This document shows, in pieces, positions 44,505 through 52,497 of a stretch of 64,000 nucleotides of DNA. Position 1 is the first letter of the stretch. Every line of letters begins with the position of its first letter. The notes beneath the pieces were generated by a model. It was not told where the DNA came from. It made no database searches and was given only the letters and a program-made list of their open reading frames with translations. The stretch covers positions 1 to 64,000 of the forward strand of contig CANCFT010000003.1 of the NCBI GenBank assembly GCA_947377285.1, read 5' to 3'. The position numbers and the translations under genes are program-made. This DNA comes from Bacteriovoracaceae bacterium. Its GTDB lineage: Bacteria; Bdellovibrionota; Bacteriovoracia; Bacteriovoracales; Bacteriovoracaceae.

Positions 44505-46379
44505 CTACTGGTTGAGTAATTTAACTAAGAATTTTGTTTCTTTAGTTAGAATAGATTCTACAGAAATCGTTCCGCCATGTAACTCGACAAAATATTTAAC
44601 CAAGTATAGTCCCAAACCAGTTCCTTTTATCGAGTGGTTTGCATCATTTTTTATCCGATAAAACTTCTCGAAAATATTTTGTAGCTCTTCTCCTGGTATT
44701 CCAGCTCCATTATCGACTATTTCAATATAAACCCACTTATCATCATCCCAGGTCTTTATTTGGACAACTGAGCCTATGCCAGAATATTTTATCGCGTTTT
44801 CCACTAAATTTGAAATAACTCGCGTGATTAAAGTTGAATCTATTTGAATTGGATATAATGGAGCCAAGCTTTTCTTAATTTGAACATCTTTTTGAGAAGC
44901 ACTGAAATTTAGATCTTTAACAACGGACTCAATCACTGAATTAACATCTTTTGAGGTTTTATTTAGTCCAAAATTACTTGATTCAATTTTTGTTAAATCC
45001 AATATGCTCGAAATAAATTTATTAAGTTCTTTGGTTGAGTCAATAATCAACTGTGACTTTTCTCGAATCTCTGGGCTTGAGGCGTTTAAGTGGTAAAGGT
45101 TATCAGCAACACCTGCAATTTTAGCCACAGGTGTTTTCAAATCATGGCTCATAAGTGATAGAAAATTTTGTTTTAATTTTTCTACTTTTTTTAGAATTTT
45201 AGCTTCTTCTTGAATTGCAAACCGACGTTGATATTCCCCGATTGCTCTAAAAGGTATCCAAATATAATAGACGACAAAGACCGTTACAATTAAATGTGCG
45301 GTATAAAGCCAAAATCCCAGAAGGACAAATAATAAATACGAGATTAGCAAAATGGACATTAACATTAAAATTGTAATTATCAAGCCATCCTTGGGCTTCA
45401 ACTTTGAAATCAAAATTGAAAGTATTACTCCAAGAATAAAGGCCAAAACATTTGAAACAATCCTTGGAATCATTTTTATTGTTTTATTTTGTATTAAGGC
45501 ATCGATGATTGCTGCATGTATAATAAGTTTGGGCGCTTTATACTCTTCTTGATTAAATGGAGTTAAGTAAAAATTATCTCTTTGTGAAATGTAGTTTGGA
45601 CCGATTAATACAATTTTATCTTTAAAGATTTCTGGAGAAAAATTACCTACGAGTACTCGGTGAAATGGAATTGTTTTGTATTTAAAATCACTATATATGG
45701 GTGAACTTGCATATCGAAAGAGCACAAAGTTAGCATCTGCTTCGTCATTATAATAGGCGCCTAAAACATCTGAAACACTAATCGCATTTTTATTGTGCTT
45801 CCGTCTAAACTGATTTGCTGTCATTAAGTGAAATGACTCTTCTCCGGAAACATTAAAAATGGCCCTCCTAACAATATCATCTTTGGCAAATGTATTATTA
45901 TCAATATTGAGCTGAGCGAGAGCATTAGGAAATTCTCTAAGGGCTTCTGGCGGCAGGACTTCACCATTATTATCGTTTATTTCGGTTCCAAAATTAATTT
46001 TTCCACCAGCCGCAGTGAATTTTTTTAAATTATTTTTAAAAGTGTTAAAATAAGTTTGATCGGCCGGCAGAACTTCTGGCAAGTTGAAAACAAAATCAAT
46101 AATCTCAGGTTTTGAATTGATAATTTTTTCTATAAACCTAGAATGTGTGGCATACGTATATGGATAAGTATCTCCAAGATAATCATCACTTTCTTCATCC
46201 ATAGTAACAATTACAATTTCACGTGTAGGCTTCAAACCAAAATCCATTCGAACCCGAAGGTCATAGAAAATAGATTCAAGCGAAGCTAGTGGGTATTGAA
46301 ATAAAATTGTTACAAATATAAGTGTAAAAAATAAGGGGTAATACTCAGAAATATCAAAATTAAATTTTTTAAGTTTCAT
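44505..46379 (-). CDS. CHASE2-domain sensor histidine kinase
   Basis: The 624 residues comprise an N-terminal membrane helix, a periplasmic CHASE2 sensor (about 45-285, with PTREIVIVTMDEESDDYLGD), three membrane helices (about 300-375), a coiled coil, a HisKA domain with the phosphorylated His412 in FLSLMSHDLKTP, and a HATPase_c domain with NAIKYS, DNGAGIP and GTGLGLYLVKYFVELHGG. All catalytic boxes are intact. It overlaps the upstream membrane gene by 4 bases and precedes the NtrC-type regulator, giving a probable three-gene signalling operon. The signal is unknown. Confidence 0.93.
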   Translation of the reverse strand: MKLKKFNFDISEYYPLFFTLIFVTILFQYPLASLESIFYDLRVRMDFGLKPTREIVIVTMDEESDDYLGDTYPYTYATHSRFIEKIINSKPEIIDFVFNLPEVLPADQTYFNTFKNNLKKFTAAGGKINFGTEINDNNGEVLPPEALREFPNALAQLNIDNNTFAKDDIVRRAIFNVSGEESFHLMTANQFRRKHNKNAISVSDVLGAYYNDEADANFVLFRYASSPIYSDFKYKTIPFHRVLVGNFSPEIFKDKIVLIGPNYISQRDNFYLTPFNQEEYKAPKLIIHAAIIDALIQNKTIKMIPRIVSNVLAFILGVILSILISKLKPKDGLIITILMLMSILLISYLLFVLLGFWLYTAHLIVTVFVVYYIWIPFRAIGEYQRRFAIQEEAKILKKVEKLKQNFLSLMSHDLKTPVAKIAGVADNLYHLNASSPEIREKSQLIIDSTKELNKFISSILDLTKIESSNFGLNKTSKDVNSVIESVVKDLNFSASQKDVQIKKSLAPLYPIQIDSTLITRVISNLVENAIKYSGIGSVVQIKTWDDDKWVYIEIVDNGAGIPGEELQNIFEKFYRIKNDANHSIKGTGLGLYLVKYFVELHGGTISVESILTKETKFLVKLLNQ

Positions 46380-47185
46380 CTAAGTTCTTCGGCCCTAGCT
46401 TCAACTTTTATATGATTAATGAGTATGTAATTTAACATATCTGTAGTTTGGTTATTAACATTGTTTAATTCATTAATTAACATTCCACCAACACTGAACT
46501 CTTTGCAAACAGGTAAGTAGCTAACCTTAAACAAGGCAGAAATATAATCTTCTTTTAAACCACTAAACATTCCAACTCTTTGGTCAAAACCAAAGACTAT
46601 TTTTTCATTTTCATAAAGTTTTGATTTAATAAAATAAGCTGGGTACAAAAATACATTTAAAAATGAATTAATGGGTTTTGTTTTAAATAAGCCCCTTAAA
46701 AAATAGACTGGAAAATAAAGAACTAAAAAAATAAGACTTGCAAAGGTACGGTGCTTGGCTTCGTTTGATCTAAAACGCAAAAGAGAGGCATATATTAAGC
46801 TATTGAGCTCACTCCTTGTAAATGAGTTGTAAACATTTCTACCAATTATAAGTGCTGGTTTTCCAAAATATGAGTTTGTAAAATATAAATTATTAACAAA
46901 GACGTTTGACCAATAAACCTTAACTTCCGGAATTTCACAATGGCAGCAAAAGTTCTTCACTTGATTAATGAGAATTTCATCATCTGTTACATATCTTGCT
47001 TTAACAAAGATAAGTATAATTTTTTCACCCCAAACAGAAAAGATGGCAAATAGAAAAAGGGCAATCAAGCTACCTATTAAAAATCCCCAATGCAAATCGA
47101 ATAGAAGTCCAATGAATCCAAAAGTGATAATAAAGATTGAAATTATAAAATATAAATATTTTAGTTGATAAATAAAAAGCCTCAC
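46376..47185 (-). CDS. M48-like membrane protein without the HExxH zinc site
   Basis: Two N-terminal membrane helices (about 10-50) are followed by a region that lines up with M48 proteases: IPEVKVYWSNVFVNNLYFTNSYFGKPALIIGRNVYNSFTRSELNSLI. In M48 enzymes this is followed by xHExxH; here it reads YASLLRFRSNEAK, so neither histidine is present. Further hydrophobic segments follow (FASLIFLVLYFPVYFL). The start is GTG. I infer a non-proteolytic relative that may help the kinase sense envelope state, since it overlaps that gene by 4 bases. The M48 relation is my reading by eye. Confidence 0.6.
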   Translation of the reverse strand: MRLFIYQLKYLYFIISIFIITFGFIGLLFDLHWGFLIGSLIALFLFAIFSVWGEKIILIFVKARYVTDDEILINQVKNFCCHCEIPEVKVYWSNVFVNNLYFTNSYFGKPALIIGRNVYNSFTRSELNSLIYASLLRFRSNEAKHRTFASLIFLVLYFPVYFLRGLFKTKPINSFLNVFLYPAYFIKSKLYENEKIVFGFDQRVGMFSGLKEDYISALFKVSYLPVCKEFSVGGMLINELNNVNNQTTDMLNYILINHIKVEARAEELR

Positions 47186-47407
47186 TTCGTAAACTAAGCA
47201 GTGTCATTATTACACTAGCTTCCTTAAATTATAGACAAAAATTCACTCCAGAGCTATAAGGCATAGAACGCATTTTTGAGAGAATTAAAAAAATTCCACC
47301 AGCTGGCAAGATGCTGATACTAAAGGGGTTTTCACGGTGCGGCTCTCATGTTTCTCGGAACTATGATAACAATAGGTTGTTTTAAGTAATTTACAGGGGA
47401 TTTATAT

Positions 47408-48244
47408 ATGAAATTTGAAAGACTTTTGTTTGGTACTGCTGGTGTTCCAAATTCAACTCCAAAGAAAAATAATCCGATCGAAGGGGTCAAGCAGGTTCAC
47501 GCTTTAGGTTTGGATTGCATGCAACTCGAGTTCGCACACGGAGTCCGAATGAAAGAAGAAGTGTCTTCGGGACTTCGTAAAGTTTCTTATGAACTTGGTG
47601 TGCCGTTAACTTCTCATGGCCCTTATTATATTAATTTAAATGCTAGAGAGCAGGATAAAATCGATTCATCAGTTGAACGTATTATTCAAACTGCTAAAAT
47701 TTCAGATCTATGTGGTGCAGAATCTATGACTTTTCATGCTGCTTTCTACATGAAAGATTCTCCTTATGATGTTTTTGACCTAGTTCAAAAGTCTTTAAAT
47801 GTTATTGAAGAGCGTCTTAATCGACTTGATATTCAAATTGAATTACGACCAGAATTAACTGGTAAAACTTCTCAATTTGGATCGTTAGAAGAATTAATTG
47901 ATTTAACAAAATCTGTATCTTCGTGCAGCCCTTGTATGGACTTCTCTCACCTGTTCGCACGAACAAACGAATATAATACTTATGAAGAATTTTGCACTGT
48001 CCTTGGTAAGCTTAAAGAAGAGCTGGATCCAAATGCATTACAGAATATGCACATCCATATTTCTGGAATTAGTTCGAATTCAAAAGGAGATTTAAAACAT
48101 TTAAATCTTGAAGACTCAGATTTTAATTGGCGTGAATTATTACGTGCCTTAAAAACTTTTGACTGTCGCGGTTATGTAATTTGTAATAGTCCAAACCTTG
48201 AAAAAGATGCAAAAATGATGAAAGATTTTTACGCTACTTTATAA
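47408..48244 (+). CDS. Endonuclease IV-like TIM-barrel protein
   Basis: The 278-residue protein has the AP-endonuclease 2 / xylose-isomerase-like barrel pattern: LLFGTAGVPNSTP at the start, GLDCMQLEFAHG, LTSHGPYYINLNA, SMTFHAAFY, IELRPELTGK, PCMDFSHLFAR, and MHIHISGISS. The His/Glu/Asp residues that bind metals in endonuclease IV are placed as expected, and it resembles the archaeal deoxyribonuclease IV group. DNA repair at abasic sites is likely but sugar-isomerase relatives cannot be excluded. AGGGGA precedes its ATG; a strong terminator follows. Confidence 0.75.
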   Translation: MKFERLLFGTAGVPNSTPKKNNPIEGVKQVHALGLDCMQLEFAHGVRMKEEVSSGLRKVSYELGVPLTSHGPYYINLNAREQDKIDSSVERIIQTAKISDLCGAESMTFHAAFYMKDSPYDVFDLVQKSLNVIEERLNRLDIQIELRPELTGKTSQFGSLEELIDLTKSVSSCSPCMDFSHLFARTNEYNTYEEFCTVLGKLKEELDPNALQNMHIHISGISSNSKGDLKHLNLEDSDFNWRELLRALKTFDCRGYVICNSPNLEKDAKMMKDFYATL

Positions 48245-48263
48245 TTTTTTTGACTAGTTTTTT

Positions 48264-48306
48264 GCAGCTTGAGTTTAGATAAACTTAAACTCAAGCTGCT
48301 TTTTTT
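48264..48306 (+). terminator. Rho-independent terminator, 14-bp perfect stem
   Basis: GCAGCTTGAGTTTA (48264-48277) pairs perfectly with TAAACTCAAGCTGC (48286-48299), an 8-base loop between, followed by seven Ts. It ends the endonuclease IV-like transcript. The distal arm overlaps the last codons of the convergent gene at 48291. Confidence 0.88.
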
Positions 48307-48812
48307 GCTGAAGACTCTGAATTTATATTTTTTCTTTTATCAAAATATCCTTGTATCCATTTTAAATGTTCACTTGGATTTTCATCTGGAATAAACACCA
48401 GTTGAATCTCATGATTTTCTTTTATCAAAGCAATATTTTGAAAACTCCCACAAATTTCAGAAAAAATATCAAGTAAATAATCTTGATCAAGTGATTGATC
48501 AACATAAACAAACTCAGTATTTTTAATTTCATTGAAAATTGACCAGTTCGAAGGAAAATCTATAATTGTCTGCTTGAAATTTAGTCGATAGCAGCCTGTA
48601 TCTTCTAATACTAGTTCATTATGACTTAATTGGTGTTGATTCAAATATTCAATAATGGATATATAATCAACTTGATTTAATCGCTTCTCAAAGTACTTTC
48701 GCAAATCCACAAATGTTTCTGGTTGATCTTTTTCAACAGGTTCTACATAAGTTTCTTCGATGAGTTGAGATATTAATGCATCTTCATTATTCATGCTTTT
48801 AATATCGGTCAT
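48291..48812 (-). CDS. Hypothetical 173-residue acidic protein
   Basis: I do not recognise this family. It is acidic, soluble, without signal peptide or membrane segment; a predicted mix of helices and strands (FRLNFK-like and LVFIPDENPSEHLKWIQGYFD segments) suggests one compact domain from about 30 to 160. It lies 21 bases after the PilZ-like membrane protein on the same strand and may be its partner. Its 3' end forms part of the terminator of the convergent gene. Confidence 0.65.
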   Translation of the reverse strand: MTDIKSMNNEDALISQLIEETYVEPVEKDQPETFVDLRKYFEKRLNQVDYISIIEYLNQHQLSHNELVLEDTGCYRLNFKQTIIDFPSNWSIFNEIKNTEFVYVDQSLDQDYLLDIFSEICGSFQNIALIKENHEIQLVFIPDENPSEHLKWIQGYFDKRKNINSESSAKKAA

Positions 48813-48833
48813 CTAAAGCTGTTGGTTGAGAAT

Positions 48834-49595
48834 TTAGTTCATTATGCCTCGCTCTAGGCAAACTTTGTACAGTTCGGTCCAAGAAAATCTTTCCTCGGGG
48901 GCATTTTCAAAGACTAGGCCAATACCATTTCCATAGTGTGAAACGACTCTCGCTTGGTGCCTAAAACAAACCCCTTCAAAAACAGATTCTAGAAAATACT
49001 GCTCTTTGGAATTAAGATGGATTTTTTCCTCTAAAAGCAAGAAGCAACTACCTTCATCAAGGTTTGTTATCTTTGCATTACGAAGTGAATATCTAAAATC
49101 CCGAGTTGAAATATTTGCATTTATTCTAAAACGTGATTCTTTTTCAAGATCATAATTTGAAAACTTGGGATTGAATGAGGCAAATCCAACCTCTAGGTCC
49201 CAGGTAATGTAAAAGTAAAAGGCGAATAATAAATAGATAAAATTAAGTACTAAAATTAACTTATTAAAACTATCAGATAATAATATGAAGTTTTTTCCAA
49301 CAATTACAACTAAACAAACTAAAAGGGCATATTCTGAAAATTTTTTAATTTTTAAGACCATATAGCCCGCAACAACAGATAAGATGAGAATAATATACTG
49401 ATTAGTTAAAAACGATTTAAAACTTAGAAAACTAAAAACAGAACGGCCTATTGAAAGTGAGTATATTGCTTGTAAATAGAATAATGAAAGTACTAAAAAT
49501 AGTATTAAGTTTCTATGCCCATAATTGCGTTTTAGGATTTTCATGCCTATATACTCTATTTCACTAAGTTTGCTATTATTAGCAAATGATACCAT
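48834..49595 (-). CDS. Membrane protein with PilZ-like C-terminal domain
   Basis: About four membrane helices (residues 28-140) are followed by a soluble domain of about 100 residues, with EKESRFRINANISTRDFRYSLRNAKITNLDEGSCFLLLEEKI and ARVVSHYGNGIGLVFEN. This follows the outline of a PilZ domain, which binds cyclic di-GMP, but the RxxxR and D/NxSxxG motifs are weak (RFRIN; NLDEGSCFL), so binding may be lost. The first Met overlaps the divergent ferredoxin gene; Met18 (49544) is an alternative start. Nothing upstream decides. Confidence 0.6.
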   Translation of the reverse strand: MVSFANNSKLSEIEYIGMKILKRNYGHRNLILFLVLSLFYLQAIYSLSIGRSVFSFLSFKSFLTNQYIILILSVVAGYMVLKIKKFSEYALLVCLVVIVGKNFILLSDSFNKLILVLNFIYLLFAFYFYITWDLEVGFASFNPKFSNYDLEKESRFRINANISTRDFRYSLRNAKITNLDEGSCFLLLEEKIHLNSKEQYFLESVFEGVCFRHQARVVSHYGNGIGLVFENAPEERFSWTELYKVCLERGIMN

Positions 49596-49789
49596 ATTTA
49601 GAAATTAACACACTTTGTATTTCTTGTGACAATTGCAAGCTAATTTGCCCAGAAAATGCCATCTTAAAAAATGGTTTTGAATATGTCATTGAGACTTGGT
49701 CATGCACGCTGTGCAACGCATGTGTAGAAGTTTGCCCCGCTGATTGCATAAAGTTAATCACTGAAGATCTAAAAAAGAAAATTTTTTAG
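49586..49789 (+). CDS. Small 2[4Fe-4S] ferredoxin
   Basis: The 67-residue protein has two complete cluster motifs, CISCDNCKLICPEN and CTLCNACVEVCPAD, and little else, so it is a classical bacterial ferredoxin. Its ATG lies within a TTTGCT...AGCAAA inverted repeat, and the divergent membrane protein's nominal start overlaps by 10 bases. It converges on murU with a 4-base overlap. The redox partner is unknown. Confidence 0.87.
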   Translation: MIPYLEINTLCISCDNCKLICPENAILKNGFEYVIETWSCTLCNACVEVCPADCIKLITEDLKKKIF

Positions 49790-50652
49790 ATCTTTTGAAT
49801 AATAGATTTGAATTTAATATGTCCTGGAACAAACTGAGCCGATCGATTTAAATCAATTGCTCCTAGTTCCAAATTTACAAAACTTAATTCATCTCCTAAA
49901 AATGCCTTATTTCTACTTAGAAACTGCCACATTCTACTTTCTCTGTTTTTTGTATTTTTTAATTTAAATACATTTTCAGAGTACGAGTCTGCGGTTCCAA
50001 AGTCCCAGTATTCTAAATTCTCCGGTATTAAAAGTTTAACTTTCTCTGTTTTGTAATTTGAGACTGTTTCGAAAAATCGCGAAACTCCTTCGACGGGCTT
50101 AAGTCCATTTAAGTTCAATAAACCAATTCCTGAATATGTAAAATAATCTTTTGACCTCGATTCATTTTTTTTAATTTCTATTAAAAAATCATCTTGAATC
50201 ACTGTTTCATTATAATGAGAATTTTTCTCTACAGAAATTCCAAATAAAACTGCTCTCATGTTTTCTAATTTCAAAAAAGCTTTTTCTAAAAAATTATTCT
50301 CGAAAAACAAAAACTGGTCACCATTTACCAACAGCAGCTTGCCCTTATAATTAACCTCTGACCGAGATGCAAGGTTGTGAATAGCACCCCCTGTATCCAG
50401 AAGAATTTTTTCATGTAAAATTATTACTTTTTCGAATAATTTTTCCTGATTTAAATAATCTAAAATTTCCTCATGTAAGAAATGTGTATTTAAATAAATT
50501 TTTTGAATTCCAAGTTCTTCGCAATATCTAATTTGTAATTCAAGCATAGACTTGAAATATATAGGCCATAACACCTTTGGGATAATTTTGCCAATTTCTC
50601 CCATTCTTGTTCCTAGCCCAGCTCCCAAGATAAGAGCATAATCAATTGGCAT
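49786..50652 (-). CDS. murU: MurU-like sugar-1-phosphate nucleotidylyltransferase
   Basis: The better start is ATG 50652 (288 residues), behind AGGA, rather than the track start inside amgK. The fold is the Rossmann nucleotidyltransferase type: YALILGAGLGTRMGEIGKIIPKVLWPI is the pyrophosphorylase signature, with LLVNGDQFLF carrying the metal Asp and EYWDFGTADSYSE near the end. Paired with AmgK it should make UDP-MurNAc from MurNAc-1-phosphate, bypassing de novo synthesis. The pairing decides the name; a mannose- or glucose-1-phosphate enzyme is the alternative. The overlap with amgK is 11 bases. Confidence 0.8.
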   Translation of the reverse strand: MPIDYALILGAGLGTRMGEIGKIIPKVLWPIYFKSMLELQIRYCEELGIQKIYLNTHFLHEEILDYLNQEKLFEKVIILHEKILLDTGGAIHNLASRSEVNYKGKLLLVNGDQFLFFENNFLEKAFLKLENMRAVLFGISVEKNSHYNETVIQDDFLIEIKKNESRSKDYFTYSGIGLLNLNGLKPVEGVSRFFETVSNYKTEKVKLLIPENLEYWDFGTADSYSENVFKLKNTKNRESRMWQFLSRNKAFLGDELSFVNLELGAIDLNRSAQFVPGHIKFKSIIQKI

Positions 50653-51676
50653 AATACAATCCTGATAGGATCTTTCGTTCTTTAGAAAAATCATCATGAG
50701 CTAGCATTATGGCCCTAACTTTTTCAAAGGCATATCCAATATATTTTACATAACGTAAATCTTTTCTATCTGCATAAATATATGCAAAACTTCCAATTGC
50801 TTTAAAAACTCTTTGGATGGCCATCATGTCATATATATACATAAATTGATCAAAGGTTTTTGATGGATCAAATTTTTTAAAATAATTATTATAATAATAT
50901 ATTATTAACTTTTCTTTGTTTTTACCTTCTATTTGATAATAGCAATCTTCTAGCAAAGAAACTAAATCATATAAAGGTGTTCCCATCCTAGCATCTTGAA
51001 AATCAATGACAATTTGTTCATTGTTTTTAATCATTAAATTTCTTGAATGGTAATCTCGGTGAACTAAAACCCGTGGTTCATTAGACAACATGTAACACAT
51101 GTCATAAAGACGCTTGTAAAGTGCATCAACCGCAGGAGTGTTTACGTCCAATGCTAAATACATCTTTAAAAAATATTTTTTTGTAAATTCCATCTCAGCA
51201 AAAAGTTTCTCTGTATCAAAGGCAATTTTTGTAAAAAAATCATCTTTATATTTACGAGTATCTACATTGTGAATCGATGCCATTAAGTCTATTGCATCAA
51301 CATAATACTTATATTCTTCATCGGGACTTGAGATTTGAGCAATATCCTTAAGAAAAGTAACATCCCCCAGGTCTTCCTCTAAGAGGTATCCCGTGCCCAA
51401 ATCCTTATCTAATATAAGCGGTACCCTTACCTGCTCTGAGTGTAATACCTTTTGAAGTTTTAAAAAAGTTGATTCTTCATTAGGGTCAACGGTTGGATTA
51501 TCCAGGCAAGCTACGTAGGAAGTTGTAGAAGTCCATATCCTATAATATTTTCGAGTTGAAGCATCACCTGTTAATTTTTCTATATTTTCAACAACATCAT
51601 CTTGTAATAAATTCTTTCCAATTGTTTTTTTGAAAAGTTCTTCCACTAGAATTCGTTCAGACTGCTCTGGCTTCAT
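50642..51676 (-). CDS. amgK: AmgK-like anomeric MurNAc/GlcNAc kinase
   Basis: The 344-residue protein has the aminoglycoside-phosphotransferase kinase fold: LTGDASTRKYYRI near the start, VLVHRDYHSRNLMI (catalytic loop HRDxHxxN) and VIDFQDARMGTPLYDL (metal-binding Asp). AmgK phosphorylates MurNAc or GlcNAc at C1, and MurU then adds uridylate. Its start overlaps the stop of the lipoprotein gene ahead by 4 bases and its end overlaps murU, so three genes are coupled. For a cell that digests other cells' walls this would recover their sugars; that part is inference. Confidence 0.85.
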   Translation of the reverse strand: MKPEQSERILVEELFKKTIGKNLLQDDVVENIEKLTGDASTRKYYRIWTSTTSYVACLDNPTVDPNEESTFLKLQKVLHSEQVRVPLILDKDLGTGYLLEEDLGDVTFLKDIAQISSPDEEYKYYVDAIDLMASIHNVDTRKYKDDFFTKIAFDTEKLFAEMEFTKKYFLKMYLALDVNTPAVDALYKRLYDMCYMLSNEPRVLVHRDYHSRNLMIKNNEQIVIDFQDARMGTPLYDLVSLLEDCYYQIEGKNKEKLIIYYYNNYFKKFDPSKTFDQFMYIYDMMAIQRVFKAIGSFAYIYADRKDLRYVKYIGYAFEKVRAIMLAHDDFSKERKILSGLYYAN

Positions 51677-52440
51677 TTGTTTCTCGCAATGTTATTTAAC
51701 AATTTATAAAATTCCTTAGACGAGTTGGACTCATTAAATTTTTTCTCTAATCCTGAAACGCCCTGCTTGGTCATATAGTTCTTAAAAAAATGCTCTTCCT
51801 TGGAGATACCAACAGAATCTCCAAGTAGCATTGAGAAATCTAATGTGTTTCTATTTTGAACCTGAATCCAATTAAGTACTGCACTTGGATCGAAACCAGC
51901 TCTTTTTAAAATAATATAGTTCCATTCGTTAACATGAAATTTTGTTTCCTGTTTAACCGAAGTGAGTCTAATCATTTTTTCAGAATTATAGTACCCAAGT
52001 GGTATCATTATTTTTTTTTCATAAATTGATCTTTCACTTTTTAGAACCTCGGCTCCCAGTGCAGCAATAAAAAGCTCTTCACTTTTTAAGTATTTTTGCA
52101 TTAATCCACTTGAGATGAAAAATTGCGCCCTCGGAAGTGAAAAAATAAATGGTGCTTTATTTAGTACAATATGGAATTTGGGTTTAAATTCTCGAGTAAA
52201 TAAAAGCTCGTTGTTGGAAATTAATCTTTCAAAAACTTGTTCAAGGAATTTTATGGACTCTGGTTCAAGTTTAATTTCTTTTGTTTCTTCGTTACTTAAA
52301 TAATCTGCCCCCATAGAGTCTAAATGATCAATATAGTCTTTATCCTTTAGCTCGCCAATTTGAGAATATTGTGTTGATTTGCTATCAACAAAGCTGCAAG
52401 AATTAAGGACAAACAATAGTAGGACGATAAATTTACTCAT
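51673..52440 (-). CDS. M48-like lipoprotein with the zinc-site histidines lost
   Basis: A lipoprotein signal peptide ends LNSC (Cys15). In the middle, KFHIVLNKAPFIFSLPRAQFFISSGLMQKYLKSEELFIAALGAEVLKSERS aligns by eye with M48 peptidases (BepA/LoiP type), in which an AFxLPGGxIxVxxGLL segment precedes LAHExAH. Here the site reads GAEVLKS: the Glu remains but both His are replaced. The later WNYIILKRAGFDPSAVLNWI matches the usual family segment D..G...L..AGYDP.A. I infer a non-catalytic outer-membrane lipoprotein. It is coupled by overlap to amgK, suggesting a wall- or envelope-related role. Confidence 0.65.
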   Translation of the reverse strand: MSKFIVLLLFVLNSCSFVDSKSTQYSQIGELKDKDYIDHLDSMGADYLSNEETKEIKLEPESIKFLEQVFERLISNNELLFTREFKPKFHIVLNKAPFIFSLPRAQFFISSGLMQKYLKSEELFIAALGAEVLKSERSIYEKKIMIPLGYYNSEKMIRLTSVKQETKFHVNEWNYIILKRAGFDPSAVLNWIQVQNRNTLDFSMLLGDSVGISKEEHFFKNYMTKQGVSGLEKKFNESNSSKEFYKLLNNIARNK

Positions 52441-52497
52441 AAAAACAATTATGCTTAACCAATGAAACGTTATGAATCAGTTTGATTTTATTATAGT

